Shown here one piece after another: positions 1 to 9,453 of a stretch of DNA of 64,000 nt. This DNA is from Candidatus Bathyarchaeota archaeon (GTDB taxonomy: Archaea > Thermoproteota > Bathyarchaeia > Bathyarchaeales > Bathycorpusculaceae). The notes under the pieces were generated by a model, which saw only the letters and a list, made by a program, of their open reading frames with translations, did no database searches and was not told the DNA's origin. The stretch spans positions 1-64,000 of the forward strand of contig JAOZHY010000016.1 of NCBI GenBank assembly GCA_026014595.1, given 5' to 3'. Numbering within the stretch: position 1 is the stretch's first letter; the number at the start of each line of letters is the position of its first letter. Position numbers and translations under genes: made by a program.

Positions 1-579
1 CATATCTGCTTCAGAAAAAGTCTCGGTTATTCCGAATGTTATCACAAAGGGATTATCATCGATTTCGTCAATTTTCTCGCGTATCGCTTCAATTATCTTA
101 TTGAATTTTTCTTCCTCTTCTGATGAGAAAAGCCTTGTTACTTCCAAAAAGACTTGGACTGTGTCGAAGGCAAGTTTAACGTCACCGACTTTGGTTTTGC
201 CAGGAATGGCCGGTTCGAATTCTACCTTGAAGGTATCATTCTCTTTTTGCTTGTAAAATGACAAGACCTCTATTTCCGGAATAAAACTGTAAAATTCGTT
301 TTCTCCCCTCTTCTCTTTCAGCATGTTTACAATCTTGACAAATTTCGTGTCTGGGAGCGTTCTTCTTAGAGTCAACAGCCATTCTTCTAATTTCTTGAAT
401 TTCACCTCATCCAGAAACATCCAGAACATTACATGCTTCTTAGCCCGCTCTTCCTTGTTGAGAAGGTTGCTATTGATCCATTCTTTCCCAAAAGACTCTG
501 AAATTGTTGGTGTGGTCTCAAGCCTTTTTTTAGCTATTTCAATTTCCGCGTCATCAACAAAGACTCGCATTTTCAGCAT
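1..579 (-). CDS. Hypothetical protein, partial (C-terminus outside window); weak PD-(D/E)XK-like pattern (GDVKLAFDTVQVFLEVTRL)
   Basis: Manual translation of the minus strand from 579 gives an uninterrupted frame MLKMRVFVDDAEIEIAKKRLETTPTISESFG... to the window edge; absent from ORF track because its stop is outside. Confidence 0.75.
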   Translation of the reverse strand, partial: MLKMRVFVDDAEIEIAKKRLETTPTISESFGKEWINSNLLNKEERAKKHVMFWMFLDEVKFKKLEEWLLTLRRTLPDTKFVKIVNMLKEKRGENEFYSFIPEIEVLSFYKQKENDTFKVEFEPAIPGKTKVGDVKLAFDTVQVFLEVTRLFSSEEEEKFNKIIEAIREKIDEIDDNPFVITFGITETFSEADM

Positions 580-599
580 ACTCCTCTTGTAGGGTCAGA

Positions 600-1148
600 T
601 TAAAGCTCCACAATATAGATGTCAAAACTTGCATCCCTTATCCTTATAGAAATCTCGGGGCTGCTTATCCTCTTTCCTGCTGCCTCAACTACGCGGCTTA
701 GATGTTTGGAAACGAATGTTTCGTAACTCTCTTCGTACATAGGATAAAAGGCGAACAACACAAATTTCCGGCATCCTAAATCGCTAATTTTCTTTAATCG
801 CGAGATGTCCTCGATGACTCCGTCTACACCGTTTGTGATTGCTTTGGCATGACCAGGTTTTCTGTAGTTTGTTGGGCGTGTCTTGATTTCGAGCCAGTAT
901 TCTGCATCCTTTGTCTTAAACCAGAAATCACATTTTTCCTTGCTTTCCGAATTATAGGGTTTCTCGGGTAAATAATCCACAGTTTCAGGCATGTTAGAGA
1001 TTATATTCATAGTCTCTAACTGAAGTAATTTCTCGTTTGCAAATCGTTTTTGAATTAGAAATGAAAGGTATGCATGCCTCTTCTCGATCAAGTTCAGCCT
1101 GTTGGATAGGTGCTGGATTAAGTTGGCGATTAGTATATCTTTGACCAT
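600..1148 (-). CDS. Hypothetical protein with PD-(D/E)XK nuclease-like motif
   Basis: 182 aa ORF; segment KCDFWFKTKDAEYWLEIKTRP resembles D-x(n)-ExK core. Confidence 0.7.
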   Translation of the reverse strand: MVKDILIANLIQHLSNRLNLIEKRHAYLSFLIQKRFANEKLLQLETMNIISNMPETVDYLPEKPYNSESKEKCDFWFKTKDAEYWLEIKTRPTNYRKPGHAKAITNGVDGVIEDISRLKKISDLGCRKFVLFAFYPMYEESYETFVSKHLSRVVEAAGKRISSPEISIRIRDASFDIYIVEL

Positions 1149-1188
1149 AATTGTTAGTTAGCTGATTACAAATTTATCATTTAGCCCG

Positions 1189-2772
1189 TTAGGTCTTTTC
1201 GAGCATCTTCTCAAAGTCATAAACGTCTTTGTTTTTGCTAACGGCTTTTGAAAGAATTTCACTGCTTTTTTCGGGATTTTCCCATATCGCTTGAAGTAAT
1301 TCTCTGACCTCTTTCTCGTCCTTTGCGGTTTTGCAGACTGCCTGAACAGTTATTTCTTTTGGAACTGCCCTGTCTCTGAGCTTTTCGTTAAAGTCCGATG
1401 CCTTCAGCAATTGAATGTTGATTCTTGCTGCGTATGTTGCAAGGCTCATCTCGGTCTCGTCCTTCAGTTTAACTTTTTCCTGAGGGTTGAACGCCGAACC
1501 TGCGAACACGCCCACAACACCTTGTTTTATTTGCCTTCCCTCTGACGTGCTAACTCCGAATTCGTTGCTCCACCTAAGAACCTCAAGAAAATCGTCCACT
1601 TCCCGTTTTCGGACTAACCCCCACTTGCATTCCAGAACATAGGTGATGGGCTGAGCGAACACGCCCGGCGTTACGCTCCAGACCCTGTCAACCTCTGCGT
1701 TCTGCCTTCTTCCTCCTACGCCCTTCAACAGATGCAGCGTTATTCTCCGCGGATCCATGACTTTCGTTCGATGATTCTGGGTCTGGAAGACCGCGCCTGT
1801 CGTGTATTTGTCGATAAACCATTCCACGCATGCCTCCCAGTTGTGGCCTATCCGATTTTGTCTTCCCTTCACGATCCTAACATAGTTCTGCTTCAGAGCA
1901 ATGGCTGCCCTCAAATCTTCCTCACTGATGGAAGCATGGTAATAGTACTTGTAAGCATCGAACAATTTCGTTTCTCTGAGGTCAGGATAAATCTGAAGTG
2001 CCCTAGCAACCGCGTTTTCAGCTTCATACAAAGAACAGCCAAGCCTGTTCTGAAGGAACTCGAAGCTTACAAGGTCTCTGAGTTTTGTAGCCTCAAGAAT
2101 CAGGTCCCTTATCAAATGGATTCTTTCAATAACTGGGCTGGTCGAGTGCTCGCTCTCTAAAACCATGTTCGTCCTCTTAACCGCTTCTTCAATCGCCTGC
2201 TCTCGGGGCTTTTCCTGGTCAATCCATGTAAGAATGTAGCCGTTTTTGAAAGGGGTCTGTCCCTGTTCAGTCCTGTAGCCCCGAACATAAACGAGACTTT
2301 CGTATCTTCTTATGGTTGCCATAACATCACGGATTTTCACGGCTTTGTCAGCAAGAGTCTTGGCAATCTCCACTGAGAAGAACGCCTTGTCATTATTCTC
2401 TTTCAAGAAATCTAGGATCATTTTGGCCTTGCTGGTCTCTCTCGCTCCGCGTGAGTCTAAAAGCTCTTTCCTGAAAGAAACGAATTTGCGGCCTTCGATA
2501 TGGAGGGACGACCTCTCCTCAGGCTTTAAGACGTAAAGGTAGTAAGTGCGAGTATTTCTCGTCAACCCGCCTCTTCCTTTGAAAACCTCTACGTTGTCAA
2601 AGGCTGGCTTTTCAGAACGCAGAAGCAAGCCTCTTTTCCACCAATAGGACAAGCCATTCCAGACCCTCAGCTCTTTCAGGCCTGTGCAGGCAACGACGTC
2701 CTTGGCAGATCTCGGTTTGCCGTCGCTGAAGACGGACAGGACCTTATTCTTGATTGAAACCCGAGAGCCCAT
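1189..2772 (-). CDS. Large protein with N-terminal winged-helix-like region and restriction-endonuclease-like (PD-(D/E)XK) motif
   Basis: 527 aa ORF; NAEVDRVWSVTPGVFAQPITYVLECKWG matches a D...ECK nuclease core; N-terminus looks like repeated HTH segments. Confidence 0.7.
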   Translation of the reverse strand: MGSRVSIKNKVLSVFSDGKPRSAKDVVACTGLKELRVWNGLSYWWKRGLLLRSEKPAFDNVEVFKGRGGLTRNTRTYYLYVLKPEERSSLHIEGRKFVSFRKELLDSRGARETSKAKMILDFLKENNDKAFFSVEIAKTLADKAVKIRDVMATIRRYESLVYVRGYRTEQGQTPFKNGYILTWIDQEKPREQAIEEAVKRTNMVLESEHSTSPVIERIHLIRDLILEATKLRDLVSFEFLQNRLGCSLYEAENAVARALQIYPDLRETKLFDAYKYYYHASISEEDLRAAIALKQNYVRIVKGRQNRIGHNWEACVEWFIDKYTTGAVFQTQNHRTKVMDPRRITLHLLKGVGGRRQNAEVDRVWSVTPGVFAQPITYVLECKWGLVRKREVDDFLEVLRWSNEFGVSTSEGRQIKQGVVGVFAGSAFNPQEKVKLKDETEMSLATYAARINIQLLKASDFNEKLRDRAVPKEITVQAVCKTAKDEKEVRELLQAIWENPEKSSEILSKAVSKNKDVYDFEKMLEKT

Positions 2773-2931
2773 CGTTCATCAATCCCAAATAAACCATCGC
2801 AACCAACAAAATAAGCTTTATGAGTTTAGACGCCAAAGAAAAATCCAAAAAATACGCAGAATTAAAGCTCAAATTGTAGCCGTTCTATAGCCAAAAAGAG
2901 CTCAAAACACGCTTATTTCAGGAGAGTTGTA

Positions 2932-3033
2932 TGGTAGCGGGGACTAGATTTGAACTAGTGATCTCTGGGTCTCTCACGCGCCCAAGGCGCCGTTATGAGC
3001 CCAGCGGGTTAATCCTGGCTACCCCACCCCGCT
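2932..3033 (-). tRNA. Initiator tRNA-Met (CAT) with 23-nt intron at 37/38 and encoded CCA
   Basis: Reverse complement AGCGGGG T GGGGTAGCCAGGATTAACCC G CTGGG CTCATA[intron]A CCCAG AGATC ACTAG TTCAAAT CTAGT CCCCGCT A CCA; A1:U72 and three G:C pairs in anticodon stem are initiator hallmarks. Confidence 0.93.
2971..2993 (-). other. tRNA intron (bulge-helix-bulge type)
   Basis: ACGGCGCCTTGGGCGCGTGAGAG interrupts the anticodon loop; GCGCC-TTG-GGCGC hairpin inside; removal restores CTGGG-CTCATAA-CCCAG. Confidence 0.85.
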
Positions 3034-3170
3034 GCGAGAACGGTTCAGCGTTACTTGCTGAATCCTTTTTAGTACTACCGCTCGTCAAATATTAATAGTT
3101 TCTTTTTCGCTTCTCGGCAAAAGCATTTTAGTGTCGAATAATCTACTCTCTAAGCATGGTGCAGTAGCTG

Positions 3171-3815
3171 ATGGACAAGCCGTACCTGCGTGAACTATTC
3201 AAACCTGCTCTTGAAAACCCAGTTTTCGTCCAAGGGCTTCCCGGCTTCGGCAACGTCGGGAGAATAGCGGCGCATCTTCTGATAAAGTTTTGTGAAGCCA
3301 AACCGTTTGCGGAGTTGTATTCGCCTTTTTTCCCAGACTATGTTTCCGTGAGCACGAAGGGAATATGCTACTTGCCCAAGTACGAGTTTTATGCTGCGCC
3401 CATGGAAAACAACAACTTGGTCATCATGACGGGCGAAACTCAGCCTTCATTCGACGATGTGTTGGCGCACTACGAAGTCTGCGGTGACATAGTGGATTTC
3501 GTCGAGAAACTCGGCTGCCACTTCATCATAACCATGGGCGGTGTCCCCATAACCGAAGACAAAACCCAAGTGTACGTGGCTGCTACCTCACCGCGGCTTG
3601 CGACGGAGTTCATGGAGAAAGGCGCTGTCATCTACAGCAAAGGCAGAGTAGTCGGTGGAACTGGGTTGACGTTGGCGCTTGCAAAAGAGCGCGAGCTTGA
3701 GGGCGTCTGCCTGTTGGGCTCTACGACAGGGTTTAAGGCGGATCGCGGGGCTGGATTCATGGTTTTCAAGTTCTTAATGAAGGCTTTAGGAAAAGAGATA
3801 AAAGAAGGGTTATAA
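3171..3815 (+). CDS. PAC2 family protein (proteasome assembly chaperone-like)
   Basis: VFVQGLPGFGNVGRIAAHLLI...TMGGVPITED...GGTGLTLALAKE; 214 aa. Confidence 0.8.
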   Translation: MDKPYLRELFKPALENPVFVQGLPGFGNVGRIAAHLLIKFCEAKPFAELYSPFFPDYVSVSTKGICYLPKYEFYAAPMENNNLVIMTGETQPSFDDVLAHYEVCGDIVDFVEKLGCHFIITMGGVPITEDKTQVYVAATSPRLATEFMEKGAVIYSKGRVVGGTGLTLALAKERELEGVCLLGSTTGFKADRGAGFMVFKFLMKALGKEIKEGL

Positions 3816-3847
3816 GAAAAACAGTCACCTAAACAGTAACAACGGTC

Positions 3848-4087
3848 GTGTATGGCATGAACGAAAACACCAGCATCGGCGGATTGGACATGAGTTCAAA
3901 ATTCTGGAGAGTCTTTTTAGTGGTGGTGGCGGCTTTCCTCATTTTCGCGGGTCCAACCTACGTCTCCTATGTGCTCTCTGACATTCTCAAAGTGAACTAT
4001 GTTGCCTCGATAGTTTCCGGGCTTGTCCTGTTCGCACTGGGCTTAGTGTTGATGGCTTTTCTTATCCGGAAGAAAATCATAGTGTAA
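3848..4087 (+). CDS. Small membrane protein
   Basis: 79 aa, two hydrophobic segments. Confidence 0.5.
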   Translation: MYGMNENTSIGGLDMSSKFWRVFLVVVAAFLIFAGPTYVSYVLSDILKVNYVASIVSGLVLFALGLVLMAFLIRKKIIV

Positions 4088-4209
4088 GGGTGCCTCAGAT
4101 ACCCCAGGGTGCATCATCAGATTCAGCTTTTAGGATTCTTCATCGGCATGGTCTAGGATTCGGATGGGTTTTATTAAGTCTTCTTTTGGCTCGTCCTTAG
4201 AAAGGCATA

Positions 4210-4230
4210 TAAGATATACCCTAAGATATA
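4210..4230. promoter_or_regulatory. Tandem 9-bp direct repeat TAAGATATA-ccc-TAAGATATA in promoter of the following gene
   Basis: Exact repeat at 4210-4218 and 4222-4230, 6 nt before ATG at 4237. Confidence 0.5.
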
Positions 4231-4236
4231 TTAAAT

Positions 4237-4833
4237 ATGCAAGAAGAGAAGCGGAAGCGGCTGGAGGAAATCGCAAGCAAGAACGGGGAAACCACAAAGA
4301 GGACAACCATCATACTGGAAAAAGAAGAACGCGAATACATAGACTCACTCATAAAAGAGGGCAAAGAACCCGGCATCAAACCGCTCATCAGCAAAATGCT
4401 CGACGTGTACAGAAGCATGATGATCTACGATTGGCGCTTCCCAGGAGAATACTACTGCGGAATAAGCCGCATCGCCTTCGTCAACGTGGAACTCCTGAAC
4501 ATCCTCATCCAGCAAATCCCAAGGGAGAAATGGCATGAAATCGGCAGAAAAATGGGCGACGCATTGAAAGTGTCAATGGAAACCACGTTGGGACTGGACA
4601 CCTCACAACGCGAGAACTGGGAAAGCGTCTTTAAAAGACTGCGCGTGCAGGGTTTCGGCGACTTCTTTCTAAAAGACAAGTACCTCCTCATTAAGACACC
4701 GTTCATCGGCAACGCTGAAATCTGGCAGGGAATCCTCGAAGGACTGTTTGGAGTAGAGTTAGACATGAAAGCATCGGTGCCTCCGCTAGTTTTTGAGATA
4801 AAAACAAAACAATCTACCCCAACAACCACGTAG
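4237..4833 (+). CDS. Ribbon-helix-helix-like hypothetical protein
   Basis: 198 aa; N-terminus TTKRTTIILEKEEREYIDSLIKEGKEPGIKPLISKMLDVY looks like an RHH motif; preferred over overlapping frames by amino-acid composition. Confidence 0.65.
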   Translation: MQEEKRKRLEEIASKNGETTKRTTIILEKEEREYIDSLIKEGKEPGIKPLISKMLDVYRSMMIYDWRFPGEYYCGISRIAFVNVELLNILIQQIPREKWHEIGRKMGDALKVSMETTLGLDTSQRENWESVFKRLRVQGFGDFFLKDKYLLIKTPFIGNAEIWQGILEGLFGVELDMKASVPPLVFEIKTKQSTPTTT

Positions 4834-5185
4834 ATACAGGGCTGCAATTTCTGTGTTTGATAATCTGCAGTTCAGAGAATGTCATATTGTAAGGCTTCAT
4901 AAGCGGGGCATCGATCAGTACTATTGACGGTTATCACATGGGGGTATTGCCTATTCCGAGTTACCTATTTCTTTGGCGTCCTTATATTTGGATGCAAAGG
5001 CGATTCTATAGTTACTCCAGTAATTTAATTTACACCTCAGGTACCCCATGTCTCAAACGTTTGATGAATTATAAACGCTGGCTCGAGTAGTTTATCAAGA
5101 CCTCGTCCACAATTTTATCGTTTTTGGGAAATTCATAAACTATTTATCATATACTTTTATATATAATATTAAGGATGGCGGTCGC

Positions 5186-6565
5186 ATGGAGGCTAACAGT
5201 GCCCTATCTGTTGTTTTATTGTCAGTTGCTCTTCTATCGTCATCGTTGTTTGTTTATGTTGAGCCTGCTTTAGCTGTGGCTGATGGTGAGAATTCTTGGG
5301 AGATTAAGGCTCCTATGCCTAAGGGCATAACAGTCGGTGGACCAGGGGCCGCAAGCGGTGGAGTGGCTGCAGTGGACGGAAAAATCTACGTTATGCACAG
5401 TACGACTAATTATCTGTATGACCCAGAAAATGATTCTTGGACTGCAAAGACGCCTATGCCTACGCCGAGAATATTTTTTGCAATAGCTGTTTGCCAGAAC
5501 AAAATCTATGTTATGGGTGGCTGGAGCTGGAACAAGACCACTAACTCGGGTGCAGAAGCCATTAATGAGGTTTATGATCCCTATACTGATACGTGGGAAA
5601 CTAAGGCACCAATGCTACAAGCTCGACTTGAGTCAAGCGCAAGCGTTGTTGGTGACGAAATTTACGTTATAGGTGGACGGCTACAGAACGACCCATTTTC
5701 AAATCAGGTATATAATGTTACAAGTGACTCTTGGTGTACGAAAAAGCCGTTGCCTTATCCTTCTGTGGGTTTTGCATCTGTTGCTATCGGCGGCAAGATT
5801 TACATAATGGGTGAACGAAGCGACAAAGCAGGGGTCTACTTTAATCAAATATATGATCCTCGGAATGATTCGTGGAGTATGGGTGCTACTATGCCCAAAG
5901 GCGTGCGCTATGCTGCGGCTGGCGTGACAACTGGTTCTTTGGCGCTGAAAAGAATTGACCTCGTGGGCGGTTATCATGGGGGTCTCGGTTTTCTAGCTGA
6001 ATCTACTGTGCAAATGTATGATCCGGAAAAGGACACTTGGACGGTTGGACAACCTATGCCTACTCCACGTTATGGTTTGGCTGTTGCCGTTGTTGATGAT
6101 AGACTGTATGCTTTCGGCGGCTATTCTTACTGGGCTCCTGGTGGAGACTATAGTCATGTAAGTAATAATTTTACCGAGGTGTATACGCCGTTTGGTTATG
6201 GTACGCCTGATCCAGTCTATGTTCTTGAGCATACACCGCCAAAGATTGTGCTTGCACCGTCGCTGAATGGATCATCTACAAACTCGACTGTTCCTTTGGT
6301 TTTTTCAGTGGATAAAGCGGTGAGTTGGATTGGTTATAGCCTTGATGGACAACGAAACGTAACCGTGACGGGCAACGTCACTTTAACTGGGCTTCACAGC
6401 GGCACACACAGCATCATAGTGTATGCTAATGACACGTATGGCAATATGGGTGCTTCTGAAACCATGATTTTCAGCGTTTCCGAGGGGTTTCCATGGACGG
6501 TTGTTGCTGTGGTTTCAGCTGTTGCGGTTGTTGGCACGGTTGTTTTCCTGAAAAGACGCCGATGA
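5186..6565 (+). CDS. Secreted/membrane-anchored Kelch-repeat protein
   Basis: Signal-like N-terminus, repeated YDPxxDSWxxxxPMPxPR / KIYVMGG units, C-terminal TM followed by KRRR. Confidence 0.85.
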   Translation: MEANSALSVVLLSVALLSSSLFVYVEPALAVADGENSWEIKAPMPKGITVGGPGAASGGVAAVDGKIYVMHSTTNYLYDPENDSWTAKTPMPTPRIFFAIAVCQNKIYVMGGWSWNKTTNSGAEAINEVYDPYTDTWETKAPMLQARLESSASVVGDEIYVIGGRLQNDPFSNQVYNVTSDSWCTKKPLPYPSVGFASVAIGGKIYIMGERSDKAGVYFNQIYDPRNDSWSMGATMPKGVRYAAAGVTTGSLALKRIDLVGGYHGGLGFLAESTVQMYDPEKDTWTVGQPMPTPRYGLAVAVVDDRLYAFGGYSYWAPGGDYSHVSNNFTEVYTPFGYGTPDPVYVLEHTPPKIVLAPSLNGSSTNSTVPLVFSVDKAVSWIGYSLDGQRNVTVTGNVTLTGLHSGTHSIIVYANDTYGNMGASETMIFSVSEGFPWTVVAVVSAVAVVGTVVFLKRRR

Positions 6566-7171
6566 GACAGAAAATATTTCAAAAAAGTCATGAATCGCTG
6601 AAGTGCAGGTTAGCTTATCTACAAACGTTGGATGTTCAGCTGCCTTACGGAAGCAACTATCTCGACTTCACGAACGGCCCAATCGGAGGGTACTTCATGG
6701 AAGCATACAACCACGCTGATTCATCCACGCACTACTCTTCCGCTGACACGTATTGGACTGGATACGGCACCTCAATAGACGTCTTGTGGACCTGGTAAGC
6801 CTAAATGGAAACGTGATTTCCATTTCCTTCCTTTCTTCCTTTTTTAGAACTGCTGCAATGTTTATTGTGCTTAACTGAGCGCGCGCCCTGAGAAGGGGTC
6901 AGTGTTTTTTCTGAAAACATCGAATGATACTCAAAGGTAGGTTTATTAGAGGCAACCCCATACATGAGAAAGCAGTGGTTAGCGATGAGGGATCGCGTTC
7001 ATGCAAGGCGATTGCGTTCATCAACAGTAAAGGCAATATACGCCTAACAGCGAAAGCTTATTCTGAACCCCGCATGACCCCTCAGAAAACCGCCATTCTC
7101 CCCAAAAACACCCCGTCCAGCAGACCAACTGAACAAGATGTTTATTTAACCAGAAAAAAGAATGATATGTT

Positions 7172-8170
7172 ATGGAAAAAGTGAAATTTGCTATACCAGC
7201 GGGCTCTCTTTCCAAGGCAACGTTTGAGATACTTCAGCGTTCAGGATACAAAGTGTCAGGGCAAGAACGCACCTACCGCCCCACCATAAACGACCCCAAA
7301 ATCGAGTTAAAAATCCTAAGACCCCAAGAAATCCCCGTGTTCGTCGGTGAAGGCTTGCAAGACGTAGCCATCACTGGACAGGACTGGATAAAGGAAACCT
7401 GCGCCGACGTGGAGGTGCTGCAGGATTTGGAGTACGGGAAGATTAGGCTGGTCGTGGCTGTTCCCAAAAGCTTCACGACCAACTCGATAACCGACCTGAT
7501 GGAGGACATATGGGCTAAAGGCAGGAACTTTCGAGTCTCAACCGAATACCTGAACATAGCCGCTGAATATATAAAAAGTAACCCTGCCTACCAGAAGCGC
7601 TTCGGCGACGCGGAACCCTTAATCGTGACGCCGTGGTGGAGAAAAGGCAACAACCCAAGAGCAAAAATTTTCCTCTCATTCGGCGCCACAGAAGCCAAAC
7701 CACCCGAAAACTCCGACTGCATCATCGACGTGACCGAAACAGGCTCCACCATAGAAGCGAACAACCTGAAAATCATCGACACCGTCATGCGCTCCTCAGC
7801 GGTGCTGATAGCCAACAAAACCGCGCTGCGAGACCCAGAAAAGAAGGAGAAAATCTACGACATCCTGACCCTGCTGAAAGGTGTAGTGGACGGCTCCAAG
7901 AGAATCCACATATTCGTCAACGTGGAAAAATCAAACCTGCAGAAACTGCTCGCGGAGCTGCCGGCGCTGAAGAACCCGACGATATCCCCGCTTGCGGATG
8001 AGAACTGGTGCTCAGTCAACACAATAATCGAAAAAGACCAACTCATAGAGTTGCTGCCCAAAATCCGCAAACTCGCCCAAGGCATTGTCGTGTACGAGCC
8101 GAGGCAGGTGCTGGCTTTAGACCAGATAACAAGGAGAGAAACAGACAAATGCCCAAGCAAGCCCAGGTGA
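7172..8170 (+). CDS. hisG: ATP phosphoribosyltransferase
   Basis: FAIPAGSLSKATFEILQRSGY...DVAITGQDWIKE...DVTETGSTIEANNLKIID; first gene of his cluster. Confidence 0.93.
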   Translation: MEKVKFAIPAGSLSKATFEILQRSGYKVSGQERTYRPTINDPKIELKILRPQEIPVFVGEGLQDVAITGQDWIKETCADVEVLQDLEYGKIRLVVAVPKSFTTNSITDLMEDIWAKGRNFRVSTEYLNIAAEYIKSNPAYQKRFGDAEPLIVTPWWRKGNNPRAKIFLSFGATEAKPPENSDCIIDVTETGSTIEANNLKIIDTVMRSSAVLIANKTALRDPEKKEKIYDILTLLKGVVDGSKRIHIFVNVEKSNLQKLLAELPALKNPTISPLADENWCSVNTIIEKDQLIELLPKIRKLAQGIVVYEPRQVLALDQITRRETDKCPSKPR

Positions 8171-9453
8171 GAATCTGGAAAGCCTCGGCACTGCCGCCAG
8201 ACTGGTTCAAAAGACAACCGACAAGCGACAAATTGGATGAGCGAATCGAAAACGACGTCAAAGCCATAATCACAAAAGTGGTGAAGGGCGGCGATTCAGC
8301 ACTGGTTGAGCTTACCGAGAAATTCGACAAAGCACGCGTAGACGCCAAAAACCTCCGAGTCACCGCCGCAGAAATCGAAGAAGCCTATCGTGCGGTCGCA
8401 GCGGAGCAGGTTTCCGCCTTAAAATTTATGAAAACCAAAGTAGCCGCCTTCGAGAAACGCGTCTTGGAACGCGCGGAATTCTCGACTTCCAAAGATGGCA
8501 TCACGATTAAAAGCGCACTGCGACCAATCGAGAGCGTCGGCTGCTACGTTCCAGGTGGACAAGCGTCGTATCCAAGCACTCTGGTCATGACTGCGGTTCC
8601 AGCAAAAGTGGCAGGGGTTCCCAGAGTGGTGGTTTGTTCGCCGCCCAACGCTGAAGGCAAAGTTAACCCGTTGGTTCTGGTAGCCGCTGACATCTGCGGT
8701 GTGGACGAAGTCTACAGGGTTGGGGGCGCTCAAGCCATCGCCGCCTTGGCTTACGGCACAGAAACAATCCGTCCAGTGAAGAAAATCGTGGGTCCAGGCA
8801 GCAAGTACGTAACGGTGGCGAAGATACTCGTTTCAAAGGATGTGGCGATTGACATGCCCGCTGGTCCCAGCGAAGTCCTCGTTCTGGCAGATGAGACAGC
8901 GAACCCGCGGCTAATCGCTTTGGACATGATTTCTCAGGCTGAACACGGCGCAGACAGCGTCGCTGGGCTGATCACCACCTCAGAGAAGCTTGCAGAAGAG
9001 GTGCAGGGTTTGCTGGCGGAAACTGCTGCCTCCGTGGAGCGTGGCGAAATCGTTGCGAAAGCGCTGGAGAGGTACGGTTTCATAATCACCTGCAAAGACA
9101 TGGCTGAGGCGGTTGAGTTGGCGAATGCCTTTGCTCCTGAACACATCGAAATCATGACCCGGAACCCTGACAAAGTAGCGAAGAAAATCACGTCAGCTGG
9201 GCTTATCCTTGTTGGCGCGTGCAGTCCCGTCGCGTTGAGCGATTACGCAAGCGGCACCAACCACGTTTTGCCCACAGGCGGGTTTGGAAGCGTCTATTCA
9301 GGCTTGTCGGCGCTCGACTTCACAAGAAGAGTCAGCATAGTCGAGAGCTCAAAGGAAGGATTGCAAAGCGTGCAGAAACACGTTAAGGTTATGACGGAAG
9401 CAGAGAATCTTCCCAATCACTACAAAGCTGTGGCAGCGAGGTTTGAAAAATGA
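8149..9453 (+). CDS. hisD: Histidinol dehydrogenase
   Basis: CYVPGGQASYPSTLVMTAVPAKVAGV, GPGSKYVTVAK, DMPAGPSEVLVLAD; start set to ATG 8149 rather than 8008. Confidence 0.95.
   Translation: MPKQAQVRIWKASALPPDWFKRQPTSDKLDERIENDVKAIITKVVKGGDSALVELTEKFDKARVDAKNLRVTAAEIEEAYRAVAAEQVSALKFMKTKVAAFEKRVLERAEFSTSKDGITIKSALRPIESVGCYVPGGQASYPSTLVMTAVPAKVAGVPRVVVCSPPNAEGKVNPLVLVAADICGVDEVYRVGGAQAIAALAYGTETIRPVKKIVGPGSKYVTVAKILVSKDVAIDMPAGPSEVLVLADETANPRLIALDMISQAEHGADSVAGLITTSEKLAEEVQGLLAETAASVERGEIVAKALERYGFIITCKDMAEAVELANAFAPEHIEIMTRNPDKVAKKITSAGLILVGACSPVALSDYASGTNHVLPTGGFGSVYSGLSALDFTRRVSIVESSKEGLQSVQKHVKVMTEAENLPNHYKAVAARFEK

Noticed and set aside
4164-4538. 124-aa plus-strand ORF and antisense ORFs 4221-4418, 4345-4536, 4452-4847
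   Set aside because: Overlap the better-supported 4237-4833 CDS; Arg/His-rich shifted-frame composition
4091-5055. Near-identical 14-mers CCTCAGATACCCCA (about 4093) and CCTCAGGTACCCCA (about 5035)
   Set aside because: Only two copies, too short; could be chance or a small regulatory site
6924-7184. 86-aa ORF ahead of hisG
   Set aside because: No recognisable domain, overlaps the his promoter region; not convincing
8008-8148. N-terminal extension of hisD in the ORF track
   Set aside because: Lies inside hisG in another frame; true start is ATG 8149
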